From: Bacillus stratosphericus
GTDB lineage: Bacteria; Bacillota; Bacilli; Bacillales; Bacillaceae
NCBI RefSeq assembly: GCF_020524495.1
Contig: NZ_JAIVLB010000010.1
Span: 1 to 64,000, forward strand
Direction of reading: 5' to 3'
DNA length: 64,000 bases
The notes beneath the pieces are model-generated. The model ran no database searches. It had not been told where the DNA came from and saw nothing but the letters and a program-made list of their open reading frames with translations. Position numbers and translations under genes: made by a program. Each line of letters starts with the position of its first letter. Within the stretch, counting starts at the first letter, position 1. This document shows, piece after piece, positions 36,933-45,471 of the stretch.

Positions 36933-37361
36933 ATGATAAAACGTAAAGGTGAAAAAGTAATGGGGATTATTAGCATTGTCCTCAATGTCATTGGTGTTGG
37001 TTTTGGGGCATTGATGCTCTCTATGGATCAATCGTTTTTTGATCAATTCAATGAAGTGTTACAAGAGGAAGGCGAAACATTGCCAATCGAAACACTTCAG
37101 GCTTCGGTTCATGCATTTGGTATTCAATTCATGGTGGTTTCTTCCATTGGGGCTGTGTTAACCATTGTTGGTGTGATTATGTTGAAAACAGACCGCCGCG
37201 CCGTGCTTTCTGGTATTCTCTTCTTGGTTTCTGCGATCACTCTTTTAATTGGAACTGTTGGTCTTGCCTTCGTTCCGATGATCTTGTTGCTTATCATTGG
37301 ATTGATGTCACTTATTAAAAAGCCGAAAACTGAAGTGCACACGAGTGAATATCCTTCTTAA
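36933..37361 (+). CDS. DUF4064 membrane protein
   Basis: 142 residues with four hydrophobic segments and a conserved N-terminal KRKGEKVMGIISIVLN pattern typical of DUF4064. AGGAGGTTTACAC precedes the ATG. It is the third gene of the ABC exporter operon; DUF4064 proteins often accompany such exporters, but their role is unknown. A bidirectional terminator closes the operon. Confidence 0.85.
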   Translation: MIKRKGEKVMGIISIVLNVIGVGFGALMLSMDQSFFDQFNEVLQEEGETLPIETLQASVHAFGIQFMVVSSIGAVLTIVGVIMLKTDRRAVLSGILFLVSAITLLIGTVGLAFVPMILLLIIGLMSLIKKPKTEVHTSEYPS

Positions 37362-37370
37362 ATAAAAGAA

Positions 37371-37408
37371 AAAGACATGCGTCCATATGCGCATGTCTTT
37401 CTTTTTTT
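37371..37408. terminator. Bidirectional terminator between convergent operons
   Basis: Perfect 11-bp stem AAAGACATGCG / CGCATGTCTTT with an 8-base loop, an A-rich left flank and CT7 on the right. Confidence 0.92.
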
Positions 37409-38735
37409 AAATGATGCCAATTAGCTTGGCGACGATCAGTAAAATGATACTGAATCCCCACATCCAAAAGAAGGAATAGCGGATATGTTTCCCCATATCC
37501 ACACCTGCAAGGCCTACAGCAAGCCAAACAGCAGGGGCGAGTGGACTGACAAAGGTTCCGATGATATTTCCAATCATCATTGCATATGCCGCTGATGAGC
37601 CAGACACGCCAACCTCAGATGTAATCGATTCGACAATTGGCAGAAGTGCATAATAATAGGCGTCTGTACTTGTCAGCATATCAAGTGGTACCCCAAACAT
37701 CCCCACAATGATGTGTAAAAATGGAAGCAAGAAAGCAGGTAGAATTTGAACGCTGTCAACAGCTATTGCTTTGAGCATTCCCGTTCCTTCGAGAATTCCT
37801 AGAAATGAACCTGCGGAGAAGATGACAGCAGCCATCATCAGCGCACTCGGTGCATGAGCCTTGATTCTTTCCATTTGTACATTCACATTCGGATAGTTAA
37901 TCAACAGCGCAAGAGAAAGTCCAATCATAAACATATAACTGGCTGGAATCACACTCAGCACAAGAAGGACAACAACAGCCAAAAACAGGATGAAATTCAC
38001 CCAGATGAGGTGATAACGTTTTAAAGAGGCGTCACCTGTTTCACTAATAGATTGAATAGCCCGGTCCCAATCAGCGCCTTCTAGTTGAACGGCGGCAATT
38101 TCTTTTGAAGCAATTTTCACCCTAATCCGTTTTTCTTCTCGTTTCCCTAAGATGAACGCCATCCCCAACACGAGAACGACTCCGATGAGCTGAATAGGGA
38201 TGAGCGGTACCCATAGCTCTGATGGATCCATATTCAAGACACTTGCTGCCCGTCCAGTCGGTCCAGCCCATGGCACCATATTCGTTAATCCGGCACTAGT
38301 TCCGATTAATAACAGCAGTAAGTAAGGACTCATATGTAATTTTTTATAAAGTGGAAGCAGTGCAGGCACAGTTAATAAAAAGGTGGTGGCTCCTGCTCCA
38401 TCTAAATGTGCGAAAACGCCAATTAGAGCTGTCCCCATCGCAACCGTGACAACATTTCCCTTTGTCAATTTGATTAAAGCTTTTATGACAGGTTCAAAGA
38501 ACCCTGTATCTTGTAAAATACCAAAAAATAAAATGGCGAAGATAAACATGGTCGCCACTGGTAATACTTTGATAATCCCTTCTTCAAAGAAAGTTTGAAT
38601 ATCATTGATACCAAATCCTGCTATGATTGCCCCAACTAAAGGTACCATGACCATGGCGACAATTGGACTTGCTTTCCCCCAAATCAGCAAAACAACAATC
38701 GTTAAAATAATCAACAACCCAAAAAACGTTAACAT
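37407..38735 (-). CDS. CitMHS-family citrate/divalent-cation:proton symporter
   Basis: 442 residues with about 12 membrane segments; family text includes GIFAHLDGAGATTFLLTVP-type and VPWAGPTGRAASVL motifs. CitMHS proteins (CitM, CitH, YraO) carry citrate complexed with metal. The divergent LysR gene, 377 bases away, makes the pair look like B. subtilis yraO-yraN. The start at 38735 has GGGGGAGGGA upstream. The exact metal-citrate preference cannot be read. Confidence 0.88.
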   Translation of the reverse strand: MLTFFGLLIILTIVVLLIWGKASPIVAMVMVPLVGAIIAGFGINDIQTFFEEGIIKVLPVATMFIFAILFFGILQDTGFFEPVIKALIKLTKGNVVTVAMGTALIGVFAHLDGAGATTFLLTVPALLPLYKKLHMSPYLLLLLIGTSAGLTNMVPWAGPTGRAASVLNMDPSELWVPLIPIQLIGVVLVLGMAFILGKREEKRIRVKIASKEIAAVQLEGADWDRAIQSISETGDASLKRYHLIWVNFILFLAVVVLLVLSVIPASYMFMIGLSLALLINYPNVNVQMERIKAHAPSALMMAAVIFSAGSFLGILEGTGMLKAIAVDSVQILPAFLLPFLHIIVGMFGVPLDMLTSTDAYYYALLPIVESITSEVGVSGSSAAYAMMIGNIIGTFVSPLAPAVWLAVGLAGVDMGKHIRYSFFWMWGFSIILLIVAKLIGII

Positions 38736-38889
38736 AAGTCCCTCCCCCTACAATAAACCGTTTACACTTGTTTACTCTTTGTATACCAATGCAGTCCCAT
38801 ATCTGCATTGAAAAAAGGTTACCAAAAATACAAGTATTATGCAACCGCTTTCATACCTATGCAATTGTAAAAAAGGATTTCAAAACCAA

Positions 38890-39033
38890 TCATGGTGCGG
38901 GATCAAACATGTCAAAAAATTTAGATAAAAAATAACCATTCAATCGTATATCTACAATTGCTTTGGCATCCCTTGACGCAATCGATAATCCAGCTTTTTC
39001 GGCAATGTTCTTTATTTTTGCTGCCAAGGTAGT
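38890..39033 (-). pseudogene. Gene remnant in the divergent promoter region
   Basis: The leftward frame reads AKIKNIAEKAGLSIASRDAK, then AIVDIRLNGYFLSKFFDMF and DPAP before a stop, with no start codon. It looks like the C-terminus of a lost gene of unknown family. Otherwise 38736-39112 contains only promoter sequences for the divergent genes, which I could not place confidently. Confidence 0.35.
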
Positions 39034-39112
39034 CCTTTACGGAGTGGCAATGAATTAGTAAGATATATGTAAAGAAGGTGTTGGATTAAGACTGCTGATA
39101 GGAGAGGGGCAG

Positions 39113-40012
39113 ATGTATTACGATGCATTGAAGACATTCGTGACAGTCGTAGAGGAGAAAAACTTTACAAAAGCAGCCCAGAAGCTGCGAATTTCTCAGC
39201 CGAGTGTCAGTCTTCATATCAAGAACTTGGAGCAGGAATTTCAGACGGTTCTGCTCAATCGTTCGCCGAAGCAATTAACTGTGACACCAACTGGGGATAT
39301 GTTGTACCATCGTTCAAAGCAAATCATTCATTTATATGAACAGGCGAAGCAGGATATTTATGAGCATCATCATCTGGCAAGAGGGAAACTGACGATTGGG
39401 GCAAGTTTCACCATTGGGGAGTACGTGCTGCCGCAAATCTTAACAGAGTTCCATCAGCTCTATCCACATGTCGATATTGAGGTGGTCATTGATAATACCG
39501 AGGCGATTGCCAGACATGTCCGTTTGTTCCATGTCGATATCGGTCTCATTGAAGGACAGACCAATGACAAAGAACTTTCTGTGGAAACCTTTTTAGAGGA
39601 TGAGCTCTACATCGTTGCTCCATTAGATCATCCGTTTGCTAAGAAAAAGGATGTCACAATTGATCAATTGCAAAACGAAACATGGATCACGAGAGAAGAA
39701 GGGTCAGGTACCGGAGAATACTTGCAGCATGTGCTGAAATCAAATGGACTGAAGGCGCGAACCTTTGTGACATTTAGCAGCAACCAAGCCATTAAAGAAG
39801 CTGTCATCCACGGGATGGGGCTATCTGTTTTATCCAAATACGTCCTCCAGCGAGGCAGTATTGGCGGTGAGTTGGCTGTCATTTCTGTGAGAGGAATGGA
39901 CTTTAAACGAAAATTCTCTTATGTCGAATCGCCGATGACAGGTGGAAATAAAAATAAGGAATTGCTCGTTGAATTGTTAAGGAAAGAGAGAAAAGACGCT
40001 TCTCCAAAGTAG
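39113..40012 (+). CDS. LysR-family transcriptional regulator
   Basis: 299 residues. The N-terminal winged helix (residues 1-60, FTKAAQKLRISQPSVSLHIK) is of LysR type, followed by the substrate-binding domain (about 90-295). AGGAGAGGGG precedes the ATG. The divergent CitMHS gene is the likely target, as in the yraN-yraO pair of B. subtilis; the co-inducer is probably the transported tricarboxylate, which is inference. A terminator hairpin overlaps its stop codon. Confidence 0.9.
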   Translation: MYYDALKTFVTVVEEKNFTKAAQKLRISQPSVSLHIKNLEQEFQTVLLNRSPKQLTVTPTGDMLYHRSKQIIHLYEQAKQDIYEHHHLARGKLTIGASFTIGEYVLPQILTEFHQLYPHVDIEVVIDNTEAIARHVRLFHVDIGLIEGQTNDKELSVETFLEDELYIVAPLDHPFAKKKDVTIDQLQNETWITREEGSGTGEYLQHVLKSNGLKARTFVTFSSNQAIKEAVIHGMGLSVLSKYVLQRGSIGGELAVISVRGMDFKRKFSYVESPMTGGNKNKELLVELLRKERKDASPK

Positions 40013-40026
40013 GAGAAACGTCTTTC
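39992..40026 (+). terminator. Terminator overlapping the lysR stop codon
   Basis: AAAGACG.TTCTCC / GGAGAA.CGTCTTT stem with a short loop and TTTC tail. Confidence 0.75.
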
Positions 40027-40119
40027 TTATCATCCTTTTATTTTAATTTCATCGACTGGAAAGAACATTTTACCTGTATCGGAGTATTTCATCGTCACTG
40101 ATTCCCTTCTTTTAAATAA

Positions 40120-40590
40120 ATGACAAGGGGCTCTTTTTCAGATGACATGGTGTAGTTTTTCCCATCGTCTAGTAGGAATGTGACGGTTGTATAATCACCT
40201 GTCTTTTCCTTGAACACTCGTTTGACCTTGCCAGTCGTTTTTTTCTTTTCTTGCTTAGATGAGCTGTTGACTGTGCCGTCGCCCTTTTGAAGGCTGTTTT
40301 ATAGGCTCTCAGTGCTTCGTATAATGTTGAAGCGTAAGCAGCGATTTCAGGGTTAGCCGCAGAGACAATAAAGTAGTTCTGCAGGAATCCGTTTGAATCG
40401 AAAACAGGTGTGAGCCAGCTTGCTTTTCCATAGAAATTGTAGAGAATCGGCATGTGCCCTTTCCATTTCTTCTCGATGAATCATTTCTCAATAATTTGCA
40501 AAGCGCCCTGGGAATCCATGTAGGATTCTTGAAGATTTCCGGTAAAATAAGTGGCTTTTCCTGTCCGGGCATTCGTCAGTGTATACCCGA
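40120..40590 (-). pseudogene. 5'-truncated, frameshifted gene of unknown family
   Basis: Leftward text in two frames fits one protein: YFTGNLQESYMDSQGAL-like text in the first part, then KGHMPILYNFYGKASWLTPV and NGFLQNYFIVSAANPEIAAY. A frame change near 40450 and another near 40260 are needed. The 5' end is missing where the alkylation-repair gene begins. I do not recognise the family. Confidence 0.6.
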
Positions 40591-40597
40591 GCATGAG

Positions 40598-41713
40598 ATG
40601 TGGGAGGTGGACACGATCGAACCATTAAAACATGTATATCATGAATTATTTATTCAAGAGTTAGCAGAGAAACTTGCACAAGAGTCGACTTTATTTAATG
40701 CCGGTGAATTTCAGCGGCTCGTGTTACAAGAGGATTGGCCGCAGCTTGAGCTAAAAGAACGGATGAGAAGAATCACTGAGTCGATGCATGCCTGTTTGCC
40801 AGAGGATTACGAGCAGGCAATTGATGTACTGTGTCAGGTAGCACCACATTTTACAGGGCTTAGTGCACTCGTATTTCCAGACTACGTAGAGATGTATGGT
40901 CTTAAACATTGGGATATCTCGATCAAGGCGCTTGCCTTCTTTACGCCTTTTTCCACTTCTGAATTTGCCGTTCGGCCTTTTCTGATTCAACATCAAGACA
41001 AAATGCTGGCACAGATGCTGGTGTGGTCACAGGATCAAAATAACCATATCCGCCGGCTGGCAAGTGAAGGGTGCAGACCACGTTTACCATGGGGATTATC
41101 AGTTCCTTCGCTTAAAAAGGATCCTTCGGTCACGCTGCCTATTTTGGAAAACTTGAAGTCCGATTCGGCCAAGTATGTACAAAAAAGTGTAGCCAATCAT
41201 TTAAATGATCTATCTACGATTCAGCCTGATCTGATGAAGCAAACGGTCAAAAACTGGTATGGAACCAATAAGCATACGAACTGGATTGTCAAACATGCAT
41301 CCCGTACATTACTCAAGAAAGGTGATCCAGATATCATGGCTTTGTTTGGCTATGGAGACGATCCGTCCATTCAAGTAATAGATTTGAAGGTAGCGAAAGA
41401 TTCTATTTGTATTGGAGAGAAAATGACCTTTCATTTCATTCTTCAGGCTGACAAGCCACTAAAACTGCGTGTGGAGTATGCCATTGATTACGTCAAAGCT
41501 AGGGGTACCCGCAATCAGAAGGTATTTAAAATCACAGAATTTGAAACAGACTCAGCGTTACATAGAGAATTTGTCAGGTCACAGTCGTTTCAAAATATGA
41601 CGACAAGAAAACACTATAAAGGAACTCATACATTAACGATCATCGTCAACGGCATCCCAAAAGCGTCAGTTGACTTTGAAGTTGGAGCAGCTAACGAAAA
41701 AACCCGCCATTGA
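40598..41713 (+). CDS. DNA alkylation repair protein, HEAT-like (AlkD/YhaZ type)
   Basis: About 371 residues of helical repeats. FNAGEFQRLVLQEDWPQLEL and NHIRRLASEGCRPRLPWGL are typical of the HEAT-like alkylpurine glycosylase family (AlkD, YhaZ). The N-terminus is uncertain. A strong GGGAGG site points to codon 40616, but that codon is ATC (Ile, in IEPLKHVYHE) where an ATG would be expected. The ATG at 40598 lacks a ribosome-binding site, and the frame stays open to 40454 over another gene's remnant. Expression may be reduced. Confidence 0.8.
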   Translation: MWEVDTIEPLKHVYHELFIQELAEKLAQESTLFNAGEFQRLVLQEDWPQLELKERMRRITESMHACLPEDYEQAIDVLCQVAPHFTGLSALVFPDYVEMYGLKHWDISIKALAFFTPFSTSEFAVRPFLIQHQDKMLAQMLVWSQDQNNHIRRLASEGCRPRLPWGLSVPSLKKDPSVTLPILENLKSDSAKYVQKSVANHLNDLSTIQPDLMKQTVKNWYGTNKHTNWIVKHASRTLLKKGDPDIMALFGYGDDPSIQVIDLKVAKDSICIGEKMTFHFILQADKPLKLRVEYAIDYVKARGTRNQKVFKITEFETDSALHREFVRSQSFQNMTTRKHYKGTHTLTIIVNGIPKASVDFEVGAANEKTRH

Positions 41714-41723
41714 GACGGGTTTT
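41699..41723. terminator. Bidirectional terminator between convergent genes
   Basis: AAAACCCG / CGGGTTTT with a 9-base loop; it overlaps the stop of the alkylation-repair gene and serves the leftward permease gene. Confidence 0.8.
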
Positions 41724-41728
41724 GGCAT

Positions 41729-43066
41729 TTAAGCCTTCTTTTTCATCAAGAATGAAGCAATGATGGCCGCAATTAAGAAACCGATACTAATAATCGAGCT
41801 TGGCAAGTTTTCTTGCCTGAATAGGAACAAAACAAAACTTACACTTAGTACTAGACCTGCAAATAAAGTTAAATAAGGAAACAACCAAACCTTGAAATAC
41901 GGCTCCTGTGGATATGATGGCCGCAGTTTCAAATGTGCCAGACAAATGCTGATCCAAATAAGAGAAACGGCGAAACCAGGAATAGCCAGCATATAACTGA
42001 AAATCTGTTCTGGATATAAATAAGCAAAGAATGTTCCAATTAAAAGAAACAGAACGGTCACCCATAAACTCAAAATAGGCACGCCTCTTTTATTGACCTG
42101 TGCCAGCTTTTTCGGGCCGCCGTCTGCTTTTGATAAAGAATGAATCATCCTCGTCGTTCCATAAATGCCGGAATTGGCCGCAGATAGAACGGCTGTAATC
42201 AATACAAAATTAATGAAGTGAGAGGCGCCTTGCATACCTGCAGCTGAGAAGACTTGAACAAAAGGACTGTTATTTGGATCGATTTGATTCCAAGGAATCA
42301 GTCCGCAGATAATCAAAACCGGCAATGTGTAAAATAAGATAATGCGCCACATCATGCTTTTGACAACACCAGGTAATACCTTCTCCGCATTCTTTGTTTC
42401 TGTAATGGTCAGCCCGATCAATTCAGAGCCTCCATAAGAGAAAATCACAACTAATAATGATGCAAAGATAGCGCCCCATCCGTTCGGAATGAAGTTTTGA
42501 TAGTTGGTGAGAGCAGGTGTGCTTTGTTCGTTTGGAATGATCCCAAATAATAATGCTGCACCGAGAATAATAAAAACAATAATAACGAAAATCTTCATTC
42601 CAGCAAACCAAAACTCAATTTCACCAAAGTATTTTACATTATTTAAGTTAATTCCGATGACTAAGAGTGAGCAAAGTAAACATAGTGACCATAACGGCAC
42701 ATGGGGCAACCAATATTGAAGCAAACTGCCTGCTGCAATGATCTCGATGACACATACAGTGAGCCACATAAAACAGTAAACCCAGCCGACAACAAATGAA
42801 AAACGTTGACCAAGCGCAATCTGTATAAGATCACGAAGATTATTCCCCGGATAGACAATGGCCATTTCAGCTAAGGCTGCCATGACAATGAGAAGTAGTA
42901 ATCCAGCAAATACATAGGAAAAGATAACCCCAGGACCTGCTAAACCGATTGTATCAGCACTTCCTTTAAAGATTCCTGTACCAATGACCCCGCCCATCGC
43001 AATCATGCGAATGTGACGCGGTGATAAAAGCTTTTTTAATTCGTGTTGTTCTTGATTTGCGCTCAT
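41729..43066 (-). CDS. APC-family amino acid permease
   Basis: 445 residues with 12 expected membrane helices. IAMGGVIGTGIFKGSADTI near the N-terminus is the APC substrate loop, and KYFGEIEFWFAGMK is typical of the amino-acid transporter branch including YbxG/YbgF. The start at 43066 has AAGGAGAACGTC upstream; seven more codons are open. It is monocistronic, and the substrate is not determined. It is a different subgroup from the glycine-riboswitch permease at 23936. Confidence 0.88.
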   Translation of the reverse strand: MSANQEQHELKKLLSPRHIRMIAMGGVIGTGIFKGSADTIGLAGPGVIFSYVFAGLLLLIVMAALAEMAIVYPGNNLRDLIQIALGQRFSFVVGWVYCFMWLTVCVIEIIAAGSLLQYWLPHVPLWSLCLLCSLLVIGINLNNVKYFGEIEFWFAGMKIFVIIVFIILGAALLFGIIPNEQSTPALTNYQNFIPNGWGAIFASLLVVIFSYGGSELIGLTITETKNAEKVLPGVVKSMMWRIILFYTLPVLIICGLIPWNQIDPNNSPFVQVFSAAGMQGASHFINFVLITAVLSAANSGIYGTTRMIHSLSKADGGPKKLAQVNKRGVPILSLWVTVLFLLIGTFFAYLYPEQIFSYMLAIPGFAVSLIWISICLAHLKLRPSYPQEPYFKVWLFPYLTLFAGLVLSVSFVLFLFRQENLPSSIISIGFLIAAIIASFLMKKKA

Positions 43067-43344
43067 GACGTTCTCCTTTTTTAACATGCTTAAGTTCCAT
43101 TTTCTTTTTTCAAGACGTCAGTGTCAATATAAAAAAAGAGATTTTTCAGACAAAATAGACGGTTGATTCTATCAATTTATACACTTATACCCATAAATTC
43201 CTTCCGTCACCTATCATTAAAAGCTTTTATTAAACTTCAAGAGGAAAACAGAACATTTGCCATATTGATGACATAAACAATGGTCTGTTTTTGTTGATCT
43301 ATCATTTTTATTACTAAAGTCCTAAAAACATTATTTATAACTTT

Positions 43345-43428
43345 AAAATAACAGAGCAAGTGAATGCCTCGGTCGATGATTTGAATCAAATGTCTCAGCG
43401 TCTTGTGACGTACTCAAAGAGTATTTAA
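43345..43428 (+). pseudogene. Tail of a methyl-accepting chemotaxis protein gene
   Basis: 28 codons, ITEQVNASVDDLNQMSQRLV then TYSKSI and stop, preceded by no coding sequence. The text resembles the C-terminal end of chemoreceptors, so it appears to be a 3' remnant. The rest of 43067-43344 shows no supported gene. Confidence 0.45.
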
Positions 43429-43432
43429 TGTC

Positions 43433-43465
43433 AAAAACCCCCTTTTCATCAGAAGGCGGTTTTTT
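43433..43465. terminator. Hairpin terminator
   Basis: AAAAACC and CTT pair with AAG and GGTTTTTT around TTCATC. It follows the chemoreceptor remnant and also the leftward oxidoreductase remnant. Confidence 0.65.
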
Positions 43466-43467
43466 GA

Positions 43468-43764
43468 TTAAGCATGATCTGCTGGGAAAACAATGCCGAT
43501 ATCTTTTCTTGCGGCTTCAAGGACTTTCATGATAGAGAGACTTTCATCAAGCCATTCATAACACTGTTCATGATTTTCTATTTCAATGATGTGTTGGAAA
43601 GCTTCTGCTTCATAAAACAGGGCGTTCCGATTTATTTGTGCATTGAGTGGGATCATTTGATCATCAACATGTAGCAACACTTCGTCTCTTAGTATACCTG
43701 ATGTTTTCATAGAACGTGTATCTCGTATCTGGGTGCAGAGGGTACCAGTAAAGAACACCGGCAC
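43468..43764 (-). pseudogene. C-terminal fragment of a Gfo/Idh/MocA oxidoreductase
   Basis: The leftward 98-codon frame lacks the NAD-binding half. The tail LDESLSIMKVLEAARKDIGI ending VFPADHA is typical of the C-terminus of this oxidoreductase family. It follows the merR gene directly, so a deletion fused the regulator region to the end of the former oxidoreductase gene. Confidence 0.65.
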
Positions 43765-43784
43765 ATCTTTGGTTGCCTTTGCAA

Positions 43785-44144
43785 TTAGCTGATGTTGGCT
43801 AATATTTGTTTCGTTAACAATTGAATGGCAGCCTTCCTCTTTTTTAACTCATGAATGGATTTTTGAATATCTTCTACTTTTTGTTTGAGCAGCTGTTCAG
43901 CTTCTGTTTTTGACTGATTCTCGAATAGTGACGACATAATTTTACGAATTTCTTTGAGTGAGAAATCTAGCTTTCTCGCTTCGGTGATGAAGGAGAGCAT
44001 AAGCACATATTTTTTATCATATAAACGATAGCCGTTATGTGCTCTTTTTGGCTCGGGGAGCACACCCTCATTTTCGTAAAAACGAATGGTTTCGATATGA
44101 ACACCAGACATTTTTGATAATTTCCCTCTCGTAAACGTAATCAT
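43785..44144 (-). CDS. MerR-family transcriptional regulator
   Basis: 119 residues with the MerR winged helix (MSGVHIETIRFYENEGVLPE) and a coiled-coil dimer helix (about 80-115). No Cys cluster for metal binding is seen, so it is probably an effector- or stress-sensing type. ATG 44144 has AGGAGG upstream; a GTG three codons earlier lies within that site. In other Bacilli such regulators control the adjacent oxidoreductase; here that gene is only a fragment, so its target may be lost. Confidence 0.85.
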   Translation of the reverse strand: MITFTRGKLSKMSGVHIETIRFYENEGVLPEPKRAHNGYRLYDKKYVLMLSFITEARKLDFSLKEIRKIMSSLFENQSKTEAEQLLKQKVEDIQKSIHELKKRKAAIQLLTKQILANIS

Positions 44145-44403
44145 TACCTGCACCTCCTTTCTTTGCTATTTATCATACAATTAGAACTGCTAGTTTCAAA
44201 ATATTCTACGGTAATTTTGAAAAGGGAGGTAAGCTCTCCTCAAAGCAGGATTAATAGAATACGTTATATAGAGTAGGATGGACAGAAAGAGAAAAAAACG
44301 ATAGGCTAAAGTAGGTAAATAGTACGATGAATCATATATGATCATGTAGATGATTGCTCAAAATAGTGACAGCACGTGTTTGCTGAGAAAAGGGGAGCAG
44401 CGA

Positions 44404-45216
44404 ATGTATAAATTAGTCGCAATTGATATGGATGGTACGTTATTAAATGATCAACATATGATGCTGGATGAAGTGTTTGAAGCCATTCAACAGGCGAAGG
44501 CAGAAGGAATTAAAATTGTTTTATGCACGGGCCGACCAATTGGCGGGGTGAACCGCTATTTAACAGAGCTTCAGCTCGATCAAGAGGGAGATTATGTGAT
44601 TGCCTACAATGGAGCACTTGTGCAAAATAGCCATACAAAAGAAGTGGTGTCAGAACTGACTTTATCCTATGATGATTTGACTTCTTTATATGAATTGAGT
44701 CGTCAGTTGAATACACCTATGCATTATTTCGATTCAACTCATTTGTATACACCAAATCGCAATATTAGTGAGTACACAGTGCTTGAATCCTACTTAACAA
44801 AATTACCACTTAAGTATTTACCTGTTGAAGAGGCAGATCAATCAATGAAACTTCCGAAGATGATGTATATTGATCAGCCAGAACGGTTGGAAAAGACGAT
44901 ACAAGCCATCCCACCTGAAGTGAAGGACAAGTATATGTTGGTGAAAAGCACGGATTTCTTCCTTGAGATCATGCATCCTGATGTGAGCAAAGGAAATGCC
45001 GTGAAGCTTCTAGCTAAGGAGATGGGGATTGCTCGTGAAGAAGTCATGGCCATTGGCGACAACGGGAACGACGTGTCGATGCTAGAGTTTGCAGGCTGTG
45101 GCGTCGCCATGGGAAATGCCATTGATGGTGCCAAAGCAGTAGCGGATGTTGTGACAAAATCCAATAATGAAGCCGGAGTCGCACATGTGCTACATGAGCT
45201 TGTCTTAGGAAAATAA
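44404..45216 (+). CDS. HAD-superfamily sugar phosphatase, Cof type
   Basis: 270 residues. Motif I is IDMDGTLLND (residues 6-15), motif II CTGRP, motif IV GDNGNDVSML near 218-227, and a IIB cap domain lies between. Cof-type (YidA-like) enzymes hydrolyse sugar phosphates and related compounds. GGGGAGCAGCG precedes the ATG; 18 upstream codons are open but lack a site. A complete hairpin repeat follows 17 bases after the stop and probably serves as the terminator. Confidence 0.9.
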   Translation: MYKLVAIDMDGTLLNDQHMMLDEVFEAIQQAKAEGIKIVLCTGRPIGGVNRYLTELQLDQEGDYVIAYNGALVQNSHTKEVVSELTLSYDDLTSLYELSRQLNTPMHYFDSTHLYTPNRNISEYTVLESYLTKLPLKYLPVEEADQSMKLPKMMYIDQPERLEKTIQAIPPEVKDKYMLVKSTDFFLEIMHPDVSKGNAVKLLAKEMGIAREEVMAIGDNGNDVSMLEFAGCGVAMGNAIDGAKAVADVVTKSNNEAGVAHVLHELVLGK

Positions 45217-45233
45217 AGAAAAGAGCAGTCTAC

Positions 45234-45359
45234 CAGGGACTGACCCCCGTTTTTGAGACAGGGATCAAAACACCTCCATGTTTTATTTCGGATCACAACG
45301 GTCCGTTTTCAAACTTGAAGGTGTTTTTTATTTGTCTCATCTTAGGGGGTCAGTCCCTG
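45234..45359. repeat. Complete MITE-like hairpin repeat, copy 2
   Basis: A 126-bp element bounded by terminal inverted repeats CAGGGACTGACCCCC / GGGGGTCAGTCCCTG (15 bp perfect), with inner GAGACA / TGTCTC. It encloses the core hairpin shared with 28-118. The whole element can fold into one long imperfect hairpin with an inner CGGATC / GGTCCG stem-loop. It has no coding capacity. Flanking direct repeats are not evident. Confidence 0.85.
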
Positions 45360-45442
45360 CGAACGGTGATTTCGCTTTGGTGGATTAAAAAACAAAGGAA
45401 GAACGGGGATTAGTGATTAGAGCTACCGTTTTGAACACATAC

Positions 45443-45471
45443 AAGAAGACTAGCATCATACTAGTCTTCTT
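45443..45471. terminator. Hairpin at the end of the acyltransferase gene
   Basis: Perfect 11-bp stem AAGAAGACTAG / CTAGTCTTCTT with a 7-base loop, touching the last base of the leftward gene. The T run is short on both strands. Confidence 0.65.

Noticed and set aside
38736-38800. cre site before the CitMHS gene (TGTAAACGGTTTAT on the minus strand)
   Set aside because: Two mismatches at the conserved 3' end of the consensus; too weak to list.
44361-44385. CACGTG core near 44373 as a third parS
   Set aside because: Flanks (CAGCACGTGTTTG) do not fit TGTTNCACGTGAAACA.
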